Shown here piece after piece: positions 1-5,150 of a stretch of DNA of 6,967 nt. The notes under the pieces are model-generated. The model saw only the letters and a program-made list of their open reading frames with translations, was not told the DNA's origin and searched no databases. How positions within the stretch are numbered: the first letter of the stretch is position 1; every line of letters starts with the position of its first letter. A program made the translations under genes and the position numbers. Location: NCBI GenBank assembly GCA_013287095.1, contig JABDEJ010000095.1, positions 1 to 6,967 on the forward strand. The letters are read 5' to 3'. Source of the stretch: Bacteroidota bacterium (lineage in GTDB: Bacteria; Bacteroidota; Bacteroidia; CAILMK01).

Positions 1-598
1 CCTGACTCAAAAACCTGACGATCTTTACCAGGCCTACCTGTTTGCGCAAAAAAATAAGTTGACGCAAAAAAATTTTCTAAAAGCCCACATCCTGTTGTCC
101 GGCCATTTATTACCCAAAAACAAGCGGGGCGTTTGCCGAAGAGTGAACATGGTTATAATGGAACAGAAAACCTTTAGGATACAATATGAAGCCGCCCCGG
201 CAGATGAGGTAAAAGGGTTGTTTGATAGTTTATGGCGTGATATTGAAAGCCTGAAACGAAAAACTTTAAGCATTGAAGAAATATTTTACTTTGCTTCATT
301 CATTCATATTGTATTTGTAAATATCCATCCGTTTGAGGATGGAAACGGTAGGGCCGGCAGGTTATTGGAAAAGTGGTTTATTGCTGCGATTCTTGGTGAA
401 AAGGCCTGGTTTATGCAAAGCGAACTTTATTATTACCGGCATGTAAACAGCTATTATAAAAACCTAAACTGTCTTGGTATGTTCTACGAGCAATTGGATT
501 ACGGTAAGGCGATGCCATTTCTTTTGATGTTGCCTTCTTCAGTGAGAGACGATAGACCTGCCTTAGGCGGCAGGCAGGCATTAGACGTTAGACGATAG
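1..598 (+). CDS. Fic family protein, 5'-partial (N-terminus outside window)
   Basis: The frame is open from base 2 to the TAG at 596-598, giving 198 visible residues, so the true start lies to the left; the internal TTG at 59 is not a convincing start. The Fic motif HxFx(D/E)GNGRxxR is complete as HPFEDGNGRAGR at 326-361, within a typical Fic helical core (IEEIFYFASFIHIVFVNIHPF). Fic proteins usually transfer AMP or another phosphate-containing group from a nucleotide to a target hydroxyl; the histidine and the GNGR loop needed for this are present, so the catalytic core looks intact. Any inhibitory (S/T)xxxE(G/N) helix N-terminal to the core would be outside the window. The family-like end is about LLMLPSS (to 541). 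The last 18 residues, VRDDRPALGGRQALDVRR, are encoded by a 7-base-word repeat with a hairpin, so the native stop seems replaced. The target and any antitoxin partner are unknown. Confidence 0.9.
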   Translation, partial: LTQKPDDLYQAYLFAQKNKLTQKNFLKAHILLSGHLLPKNKRGVCRRVNMVIMEQKTFRIQYEAAPADEVKGLFDSLWRDIESLKRKTLSIEEIFYFASFIHIVFVNIHPFEDGNGRAGRLLEKWFIAAILGEKAWFMQSELYYYRHVNSYYKNLNCLGMFYEQLDYGKAMPFLLMLPSSVRDDRPALGGRQALDVRR

Positions 599-701
599 AC
601 AAAGGCAGTTGGTCCCGATAGCTATCGGGAGCAGTTGGCAAGGAATACAAAAATGAGACGATGGACAGGGAATGAGAATAGTTAATAGTCAATTGTTAAT
701 G
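544..701 (+). repeat. 7-base-word repeat tract 1, with internal hairpin
   Basis: Words GAGAGAC (544) and GATAGAC (551) are followed by a 22-base GC-rich insert (558-579), then ATTAGAC (580), GTTAGAC (587) and GATAGAC (594), all in 7-base phase. The insert forms a hairpin with arms CCTGCC (557-562) and GGCAGG (569-574). After a break holding an 18-base palindrome, words resume in phase: ATGAGAC (653), GATGGAC (660), AGGGAAT (667), GAGAATA (674), GTTAATA (681), GTCAATT (688), GTTAATG (695). The tract supplies the Fic gene's last 18 codons and stop. No T-run follows the hairpin, so it is not a classical terminator. Bases 702-752 hold nothing recognisable. Confidence 0.8.
605..638. repeat. 18-base perfect palindrome flanked by 8-base direct repeats
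   Basis: TCCCGATAGCTATCGGGA at 613-630 is a perfect palindrome. It is flanked on both sides by GCAGTTGG (605-612 and 631-638). The arrangement resembles a small palindromic insertion with target-site duplication, or a duplicated repeat word. From memory, palindromes with this core are common in Bacteroidota intergenic regions. It lies within the Fic-distal repeat tract and has no T-run. Confidence 0.85.
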
Positions 702-752
702 AGGGGCGCGGGTTCCAATAATTTTAAATCAGAGTTCCGTGAAATCCTAAAA

Positions 753-926
753 TTAATCCGGATCTTGTACTGTACATAAATGCGCGTAACGATTCGTGGG
801 ATTACCGTTTTTTGTAAGCACACCCATTTCTACCAAAAATTTTCGTGAAGCTTTCTTTGATTTTGAAACCTCCAGCTTCAATTTTTTAGCTTTCTTAAGA
901 TATTTATTCAGTTCTCTATCGCTCAT
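753..926 (-). CDS. Small conserved-type hypothetical protein, 57 residues
   Basis: An ATG at 926-924 opens a 57-residue frame ending at TAA (755-753). The product is lysine-rich at the start (MSDRELNKYLKKAKKLKLEV) and ends GVLTKNGNPTNRYAHLCTVQDPD. The pattern of a charged helix, then a short SxKxSRxFLVxxGxLTKxGxxTxxY segment, resembles small uncharacterised proteins common in Bacteroidota; this is recognition from memory, not a search. No membrane segment or catalytic motif is visible. A TTG / TANNTTTG promoter-like pair lies 28-59 bases upstream, so it may be transcribed separately from the reading frames further upstream. The function is unknown; proximity to toxin-antitoxin-like remnants is suggestive only. 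It is the best-preserved small gene of this stretch. Confidence 0.7.
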   Translation of the reverse strand: MSDRELNKYLKKAKKLKLEVSKSKKASRKFLVEMGVLTKNGNPTNRYAHLCTVQDPD

Positions 927-953
927 TTGGCCTTAACCTTGATTATTGTTACG

Positions 954-985
954 CAAAGATAATTGCGCAGTTCAATTCTTGACAA
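954..985 (-). promoter_or_regulatory. Putative Bacteroidota-type promoter for the 57-residue gene
   Basis: On the minus strand TATCTTTG (961-954) matches the Bacteroidota -7 element TANNTTTG exactly. A TTG (985-983) lies 21 bases upstream, within the usual spacing of the -33 element. The start codon at 926 is 27 bases downstream of the -7 box. The call is based on motif match alone. Confidence 0.45.
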
Positions 986-1053
986 GTGGTTTTCTCTTAA
1001 CCAATCCCACTAAAAGGTGTATAAAGTTGACAATTGACTTTAAATTTTCGGGT

Positions 1054-1428
1054 TCATTTCCCCCAAGATCCGGATAATCCCGATGCTTGAATTCCCATGG
1101 CCGTCGTCCAATGGATGTCGTTGGCAAACTCAATATGCTTTCTTTTCAGACTCTCAATGTATGATTTTAGAAAATATCCGAAGGTTTTTTTCTTATCAAA
1201 ATGAGTCCCCTTTATATAGTCTTCCATTTGAAAACGGAATTGCAAGAGGAAAGCTTTTAGCTTTTCTTCCGGGCTCATGGCTGCTCTGTGCTTAGCCAAT
1301 GCAGCGGAGAAGGCTTTATTTGATTCTTCCTGTTCCTTAGGGCTTAGCTTCACCGAAAAAACCATGTTTTCAGCCACTTCTTTAGCCCCATATTTGGCTA
1401 TTAAATTTTCAAATTGTTTCTTAGTCAT
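1054..1428 (-). CDS. Regulator-like protein, 124 residues, probably C-terminally truncated
   Basis: The ATG at 1428 lies two bases after the TAA of the zeta-like remnant, which supports this start and co-transcription. The N-terminal ~105 residues (MTKKQFENLIAKYGAKEVAE... DKKKTFGYFLKSYIESLKRKHIEFANDIHW) are helical and charged. From memory they resemble Bacteroidota proteins in which a GYFLKxY...LKxKxxEFAxDI segment leads into an XRE-like helix-turn-helix. Here that expected end is absent: after FANDIHW the frame reads a short glycine/serine-rich tail (TTAMGIQASGLSGSWGK) and stops. A repeat-like fragment on the plus strand (ATTCCC at 1091 and GTCGTCC at 1103) lies exactly at this break, so the gene may have been cut by repeat insertion or deletion. 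If expressed, it would lack most of the DNA-binding part. It may be a pseudogene or a diverged short form. Confidence 0.6.
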   Translation of the reverse strand: MTKKQFENLIAKYGAKEVAENMVFSVKLSPKEQEESNKAFSAALAKHRAAMSPEEKLKAFLLQFRFQMEDYIKGTHFDKKKTFGYFLKSYIESLKRKHIEFANDIHWTTAMGIQASGLSGSWGK

Positions 1429-1430
1429 AT

Positions 1431-1500
1431 TTATACTCTTTTAAAAGCGTTTGTGTTTTTTCCCGTACCGTTAGGACCGCCAGAATATACAAAACAGCAT
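1431..1500 (-). pseudogene. Remnant of a zeta-toxin-like P-loop kinase, frameshifted and truncated
   Basis: The minus strand from 1499 reads CCFVYSGGPNGTGKNTNAFKRV and stops at TAA (1433-1431). GGPNGTGKN resembles the Walker A loop at the start of zeta-toxin-like kinases (AGPNGAGKTT), which phosphorylate UDP-N-acetyl sugars and block wall synthesis. The nearest ATG (1500-1498) is one frame away; removing one T from the TTTT run at about 1491-1494 joins it to the motif as MLFVYSGGPNGTGKN. The conserved Ser/Thr after GK is Asn here. All sequence beyond the P-loop, including the catalytic Asp/Arg regions, is missing. It sits 6 bases after a small antitoxin-like gene, the usual order for such pairs, and 2 bases before the next gene. 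The short match keeps confidence moderate. Confidence 0.5.
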
Positions 1501-1506
1501 CCGCTA

Positions 1507-1680
1507 CTATATAGGCGATTTCTTTAATACCCGCTTAGTATGGGTCTTAGGATCTTCTTCAATAAGCATGCCGTCCGGCGTCCCATAAACTATTGTTGAA
1601 CCTGCATTGATGGCTTTTGTTGCTACTAAATCCTTTACAACCTTACCAATTACGCTGAAATCAATATTTACTTTGCTCAT
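1507..1680 (-). CDS. Small putative antitoxin-like protein, 57 residues
   Basis: The frame runs from ATG (1680-1678) to TAG (1509-1507). Its start overlaps the stop of the upstream frame by four bases (ATGA), which suggests translational coupling. The product has a short N-terminal segment (MSKVNIDFSVIGKVVKDLVATKA) and a second half STIVYGTPDGMLIEEDPKT with a charged end. From memory, this IVYxxxDGxLIxExP pattern is typical of small proteins encoded directly before zeta-toxin-like kinases in Bacteroidota. The P-loop remnant immediately downstream supports that reading. As the toxin is destroyed, this may be an orphan antitoxin or relic. No catalytic or DNA-binding motif is visible. Confidence 0.6.
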   Translation of the reverse strand: MSKVNIDFSVIGKVVKDLVATKAINAGSTIVYGTPDGMLIEEDPKTHTKRVLKKSPI

Positions 1681-1899
1681 AAGGCATGTTGGCTCCTTAC
1701 CTCTCTTATTACTTTAACAATCTCGTACATTGTAGGCAACTTTTTTCCTTTATTGAAGCCTCTTTGTTTATTGTCAAGTCACCACTGCTTGCTTTAATAG
1801 TTCCCGGTTTTTAATAGCATCCAGCAAATCAGCCTGCTCATGCGCATCTAATTTTGAAATATAATTGAGCAACTCTTTTTTTACTTTTTCCTTTGCCAT
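1677..1899 (-). pseudogene. Small antitoxin-like gene with a one-base frameshift
   Basis: ATG at 1899 opens a frame (MAKEKVKKELLNYISKLDAH... RELLKQAVVT) that stops at TGA (1776-1774) after 41 residues. The next frame, from 1778, continues as LDNKQRGFNKGKKLPTMYEI ... REVRSQHAL and stops at 1679-1677. Dropping one base near 1779 joins the two into a 73-residue protein. The helical N-terminus, the LDNKQRGFNKGK linker and the (P)TMxEIVKxIREVR end resemble small antitoxins of Bacteroidota type II systems, recalled as ...LDKSVKK..ITMxEIVxEVRxVR. GGAG lies just before the start. The stop overlaps the next start by four bases (ATGA), so this was probably the first gene of an operon with 1507-1680. 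A sequencing error or a programmed shift is possible in place of decay. Confidence 0.5.
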
Positions 1900-1962
1900 A
1901 TCTCCGGATTTCACCCTAAAATAATGTTTTTTCGAATGATTTCCGCCCTATTTCTCCATCTC

Positions 1963-1991
1963 AATCAGTTGAATGCTAACTGACTAATTGG
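1963..1991. repeat. Hairpin sharing an 11-base arm with the hairpins at 2260-2309
   Basis: TCAGTT (1965-1970) and AACTGA (1978-1983) form a stem with a 7-base loop. ACTGACTAATT (1979-1989) is the exact reverse complement of AATTAGTCAGT at 2260-2270, giving an 11-base inverted repeat around the 52-codon gene. Confidence 0.7.
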
Positions 1992-1999
1992 TATCTTTA
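1969..1999 (+). promoter_or_regulatory. Possible promoter for the 52-codon gene
   Basis: TTG at 1969-1971 and TATCTTTA at 1992-1999 are 20 bases apart, close to the Bacteroidota -33 / -7 pattern TTG / TANNTTTG with one mismatch at the last base. The start codon follows at 2020. A small inverted repeat, ATCTTT / AAAGAT (1993-1998 and 2006-2011), overlaps the -7 box and could serve as an operator. The interval 1900-2019 separates divergent reading frames and holds no gene. Confidence 0.35.
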
Positions 2000-2019
2000 T
2001 ACTACAAAGATTTTCATTT

Positions 2020-2178
2020 ATGATAACTAAAAAATCATTGCGTAATTTGGACAATATTGGTTACCTCGGCAGGCAAAAAAAGATGACCAAAAAGGAGTAT
2101 TTGCTTGAACTGAAAAAGAGCAGCGAAGCCTTGCAACAGTATAAGGCCAAACATTTCCCCTCAAAAAAAGCCGCTTAG
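2020..2178 (+). CDS. Small lysine-rich hypothetical protein, 52 residues
   Basis: ATG at 2020 opens a frame ending in tandem stops TAG-TAA (2176-2181). The product is basic and helical: MITKKSLRNLDNIGYLGRQK, then MTKKEYLLELKKSSEALQQY, then KAKHFPSKKAA. I do not recognise the family. After the double stop the same frame stays open for 27 codons (ISKQARTNYKKFWKDQYYGQ near its middle), which also looks protein-like, so the gene may be the front part of a longer, broken one. It is the only plus-strand candidate between the Fic and AsmA-like genes, has a promoter-like pair upstream, and lies between inverted copies of an 11-base sequence. It is either a real small gene or cargo/relic of a small element. 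Confidence 0.45.
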   Translation: MITKKSLRNLDNIGYLGRQKKMTKKEYLLELKKSSEALQQYKAKHFPSKKAA

Positions 2179-2259
2179 TAAATCCCCAAATCAATCTCCA
2201 AGCAAGCCCGGACCAATTACAAAAAATTCTGGAAAGACCAATATTACGGGCAAACTTGT

Positions 2260-2309
2260 AATTAGTCAGTCGCCAACTGACCAATTAGTCCGTCACCGAC
2301 GGACCAATT
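2260..2309. repeat. Two tandem related hairpins sharing a central arm
   Basis: Hairpin one has arms AATTAGTCAGT (2260-2270) and ACTGACCAATT (2276-2286) with loop CGCCA. Hairpin two has arms AATTAGTCCGTC (2283-2294) and GACGGACCAATT (2298-2309) with loop ACC. Each has a single mismatch at the same relative place, an A-C pair that becomes a U-G wobble in minus-strand RNA. The four bases AATT are used by both. No T-run follows on either strand. Confidence 0.85.
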
Positions 2310-2340
2310 TATCTCAGCCTTTCTTCGATATTCCAATCCC

Positions 2341-2444
2341 ATCCTCATATCCTCATATCAAGTCTAACGTCTTGTATTCCCGTCGTCCGTGGTCTGTCGT
2401 CCGTCGTCCGTCGTCCCGTTCCCGTCTTGTGTCTTTCGTCTTGC
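2341..2444 (+). repeat. 7-base-word repeat tract 2, upstream of the AsmA-like gene
   Basis: An 8-base direct repeat ATCCTCAT (2341-2356) precedes the array. Words then run in phase: GTCTAAC (2362), GTCTTGT (2369), a 6-base ATTCCC, GTCGTCC (2382), GTGGTCT (2389), GTCGTCC (2396, 2403, 2410), CGTTCCC (2417), GTCTTGT (2424), GTCTTTC (2431), GTCTTGC (2438). The core at 2382-2402 matches 5232-5252 at 20 of 21 bases. It ends 37 bases before the AsmA-like start, so it occupies the promoter or leader region. No gene is seen in 2310-2481. Confidence 0.85.
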
Positions 2445-2481
2445 CTCTAAAATTGGCACACAATTGGGTTACCTTTAAACG

Positions 2482-4854
2482 ATGTTCAAAATCAGTAGTC
2501 GCTTAAAAAAGTGGTTGATAGGTATCGCCATTGCTATCGTAGTCTTTTTTGCGGTATTGCTGCTTTGTATTTCCCCCCTGGCCAAATACTTCGTTGAAAA
2601 GTACGATGATGTAATACTGGGCCGTAAAATAAGGATGAGCTGGATATATGTGAACCCCCTAACCGGTCATGTTTATATAAAAAATCTGCGGGTTTATGAG
2701 AACCATAGCGATAGCCTGTTTTTTACCGCCAAGGCAGTAAGCGCTGATTTCAGCATGTTTAAGCTGTTGTATAAAACGTACGAGATAAATTCGATTATTG
2801 TTTACAGTCCCTGGGGCCGCATTATACAGAACAAACGCCAGATCAATTTTCAGGACATCATAGACCATTACCGGCGCAAGGACAGGACCCCCAATAATAA
2901 CCCGCCAACACATTTCAACATCCTGAACTGCGTGATCAAAGACGGTGAATTTCATTACGATGAAACTTCTATCCCGGTTACTTACTATATTAAGCATGTC
3001 AATATTGAAAGTCCCGGCAAATGGTGGGATATAGACTCCATGTCCTATAAAGTATCTCTTGAATCGGGCCCAACCTCGGGGGTTATAAATGCTACTTATT
3101 CCATGGTATTTAAAACCCTTGCCTTCCGCATTAAAGCCACTGTTGACAGCTTTGATCTGAAGCCTCTGAGTCAATATATGCGTGTACTCAGCAACTACGG
3201 CAATTTTGGGGGGAATGTAATTTCGAAGGTGGAGATAGAAGGAAATATGCATGATAAGTTATCTTTAAAAACACGGGGTATTGTTACGATAGACCGTTTT
3301 CATTTCGGCCCCTCCACGCATGAAGATTATGCTTCCTTTCAGCACCTCGTGTTAGATCTGGACGAGGGCGATCCCGGAGGCAAAAAGTACCTGATAGACA
3401 GCATCATGATAGACCGCCCCTATTTTAGATACGAGCGGTACGATAACAACCAGGATAATTTTTCATTGATGTTTGGCAAAGCCGGCAGCCGCCCGGGGGT
3501 GAATGCAAACCCGGAGCAGTTTAACCTGATACTTAAAATTGCAGAATACCTCGTAGACCTCGCTAAAAACTTTGCACAGAGTTATTACCGGATAGATAAG
3601 TTCACCCTGCACAAAGGCGATCTTATATTTAACGATTTCAGCCTCCGCGAAAAATTTTCGGTCGAGGCCATGCCGGTGGTCTTAAGAGCCGATTCTATCG
3701 ACAGGCATCATGAACGCATGCAATTTAAATTAAACGCCACCACTAAACCTTATGGCGACATTACGATGGACATGAGCGTTGATCCCAATGATTTCGGATA
3801 TTTTGATGTTGCCTATAATGTTTTTAAAATTCCGGTGTCGGTCTTTAACCCCTATTTAATTACCTACACTTCGTTCCCTATGGACCGGGGCACCCTGCAG
3901 TTTACCGGTAACTGGACCGTAGAGGATAGCATGATCAACGCTACTAATCATTTGCTGATCATGGATCCGCGCGTGGGTCGGCGTGTTATGCGAAGTGATA
4001 CCAAATGGGTCCCTATGCCTTTCCTGATGTCGTTGATACGCGAGCCCGGCGAGGCCATTCAATATGAGGTACCGGTGCATGGAAAACTCGCCAAGCCGGT
4101 GTTTGAATTCAAAAATGTGTTCACTACTATAGCACGCAATATTTTTGTTAAGCCGTTCACAACGCCTTACCTTTTTGAGGTAAAGAAGCTCGAAAACACG
4201 GTTGATAAAATGCTCCTGGTAAAATGGGAAATGCGTGAAGCCACCTTAAATCCGGTGCAGCAAAAATTTATAGGTAAGACGGCGAAATTTTTAAAGCAAC
4301 ATCCGGATTTTAGCATTAGCGTATCATCCCAGGTGTATACCGATAAAGAGAAGGAGCACATTGCATTTTTCGAACTCAAGAAAAAGTACTACTTAACAAC
4401 AATGCCTGCGAAGCACGAGATAAACGCATTCGATTCAGTGATCATTGAACTGATGTCGGTCAAAGATTCAGCGGTAACACATTATCTTGACAAGCTGACG
4501 GCAGATACTATGCTCTTTAACGTACAGCAAAAGTGCAACTATGTTTTGGGTGAAAACTTTATTACTGGCAAACTGAACCAACTGTTGCAGGAAAGAAAAA
4601 ATGCTTTCCTCGCAGCATTCAATGAAAACGGCATCGCATCACAGGTAAAATTTACCAGGCCTGAACCGGGCATTCCCTTCAACGGCTACTCGCGCTATAA
4701 AATAGATTACGGCGGCAACCTGCCCCCCGAACTACGCAAAGCCTACACCGAAATGGATGAGCTGAACAATGAAAACATCCGCTCAAAATATAAAAGCAAA
4801 CGATGGCTACCCAAAGTAAAAGGTATACAGCAAATTAACAACAGTGGGAAATGA
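2482..4854 (+). CDS. AsmA-like / DUF748-type envelope protein, 790 residues
   Basis: Full-length frame from ATG (2482) to TGA (4852-4854). Residues ~11-34 (WLIGIAIAIVVFFAVLLLCI) form one N-terminal membrane anchor without a cleavage site, so the rest is expected in the periplasm. Soon after come LGRKIRMSWIYVNPLTGHVY and repeated beta-rich segments (IKNLRVY, VSADFSMFKLL, INSIIVYSP), typical of AsmA-like/DUF748 proteins, whose beta-strand grooves are linked to lipid movement or outer-membrane integrity. A second beta-rich part (~380-560) is followed at ~575-640 by LNPVQQKFIGKTAKFLKQHP, like the end region of DUF748 proteins. The C-terminus is charged. The start is preferred because it precedes the anchor directly. 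TACCTTTA at 2470-2477 is promoter-like but too near the start and badly spaced from a TTG. It converges with the ABC gene; the substrate is unknown. Confidence 0.85.
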   Translation: MFKISSRLKKWLIGIAIAIVVFFAVLLLCISPLAKYFVEKYDDVILGRKIRMSWIYVNPLTGHVYIKNLRVYENHSDSLFFTAKAVSADFSMFKLLYKTYEINSIIVYSPWGRIIQNKRQINFQDIIDHYRRKDRTPNNNPPTHFNILNCVIKDGEFHYDETSIPVTYYIKHVNIESPGKWWDIDSMSYKVSLESGPTSGVINATYSMVFKTLAFRIKATVDSFDLKPLSQYMRVLSNYGNFGGNVISKVEIEGNMHDKLSLKTRGIVTIDRFHFGPSTHEDYASFQHLVLDLDEGDPGGKKYLIDSIMIDRPYFRYERYDNNQDNFSLMFGKAGSRPGVNANPEQFNLILKIAEYLVDLAKNFAQSYYRIDKFTLHKGDLIFNDFSLREKFSVEAMPVVLRADSIDRHHERMQFKLNATTKPYGDITMDMSVDPNDFGYFDVAYNVFKIPVSVFNPYLITYTSFPMDRGTLQFTGNWTVEDSMINATNHLLIMDPRVGRRVMRSDTKWVPMPFLMSLIREPGEAIQYEVPVHGKLAKPVFEFKNVFTTIARNIFVKPFTTPYLFEVKKLENTVDKMLLVKWEMREATLNPVQQKFIGKTAKFLKQHPDFSISVSSQVYTDKEKEHIAFFELKKKYYLTTMPAKHEINAFDSVIIELMSVKDSAVTHYLDKLTADTMLFNVQQKCNYVLGENFITGKLNQLLQERKNAFLAAFNENGIASQVKFTRPEPGIPFNGYSRYKIDYGGNLPPELRKAYTEMDELNNENIRSKYKSKRWLPKVKGIQQINNSGK

Positions 4855-5023
4855 ATGAATGGAACCATTATTAATTTGCCTACGAAGTTAGCCGATAACC
4901 TGAATCTAGAAGAATGATTTTGCATTCCGGTAGTGCAATGTCATTAATTTGAGAAGCGCGAATTTGGGCACCGGCGCCTTATTCTTTCGGCCTTTCAGGC
5001 CTTGGTGTTTCTGTTTTTGCTAT

Positions 5024-5042
5024 CCCAGGGCGATGCCCTGGG
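5024..5042. repeat. Perfect 8-base-pair hairpin in the REP-like cluster
   Basis: CCCAGGGC (5024-5031) and GCCCTGGG (5035-5042) form a perfect stem with loop GAT. It is the companion hairpin of the minus-strand REP-like unit. There is no T-run on either side, so a Rho-independent terminator role is not supported, though it could stall convergent transcription or protect mRNA ends. Confidence 0.8.
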
Positions 5043-5122
5043 CTAATATATTACGGCCCTTCGGGCCTCTTCTGCGGACCGCCCGACCGGTGATCCGGGC
5101 AGGCCTGAAAGGCCGTAATATA

Positions 5123-5150
5123 TTAAGACAGGGTGCAAGCCCTGTCTTAA
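5123..5150. repeat. Perfect 11-base-pair hairpin in the REP-like cluster
   Basis: TTAAGACAGGG (5123-5133) and CCCTGTCTTAA (5140-5150) pair fully around loop TGCAAG. It is the companion hairpin of the plus-strand REP-like unit and matches the role of 5024-5042 in the opposite unit, although the stem sequence differs. It is the strongest stem in the convergent gap. Confidence 0.85.

Noticed and set aside
59..61. TTG as the start of the Fic gene
   Set aside because: The same frame is open to the left edge and the upstream residues (DDLYQAYLFAQKNK) fit the family, so the start lies outside the window.
1083..1295. Plus-strand 70-codon frame opposite the regulator-like gene
   Set aside because: Antisense to a more convincing frame, with no family-like features.
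2027..2284. Minus-strand 85-codon frame over the 52-codon gene
   Set aside because: Its product is rich in W, F, C and R without a recognisable pattern, and it crosses the hairpin at 2260; the plus-strand frame reads better.
2362..2444. CRISPR array
   Set aside because: Repeats are 7 bases, degenerate, and adjoin without spacers of 25-40 bases.
2453..2477. Promoter of the AsmA-like gene (TTG and TACCTTTA)
   Set aside because: The gap of 14 bases is shorter than the usual range and the -7 box ends only 4 bases before the start codon.
2659..3252. Long minus-strand frame (197 codons) inside the AsmA-like gene
   Set aside because: It is antisense to a well-supported gene, shows no family-like pattern, and follows from codon use of the plus-strand gene.
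5123..5150. Rho-independent terminator for the convergent genes
   Set aside because: The stem is strong but is not followed by a T-run on either strand, and it belongs to a repeat cluster.
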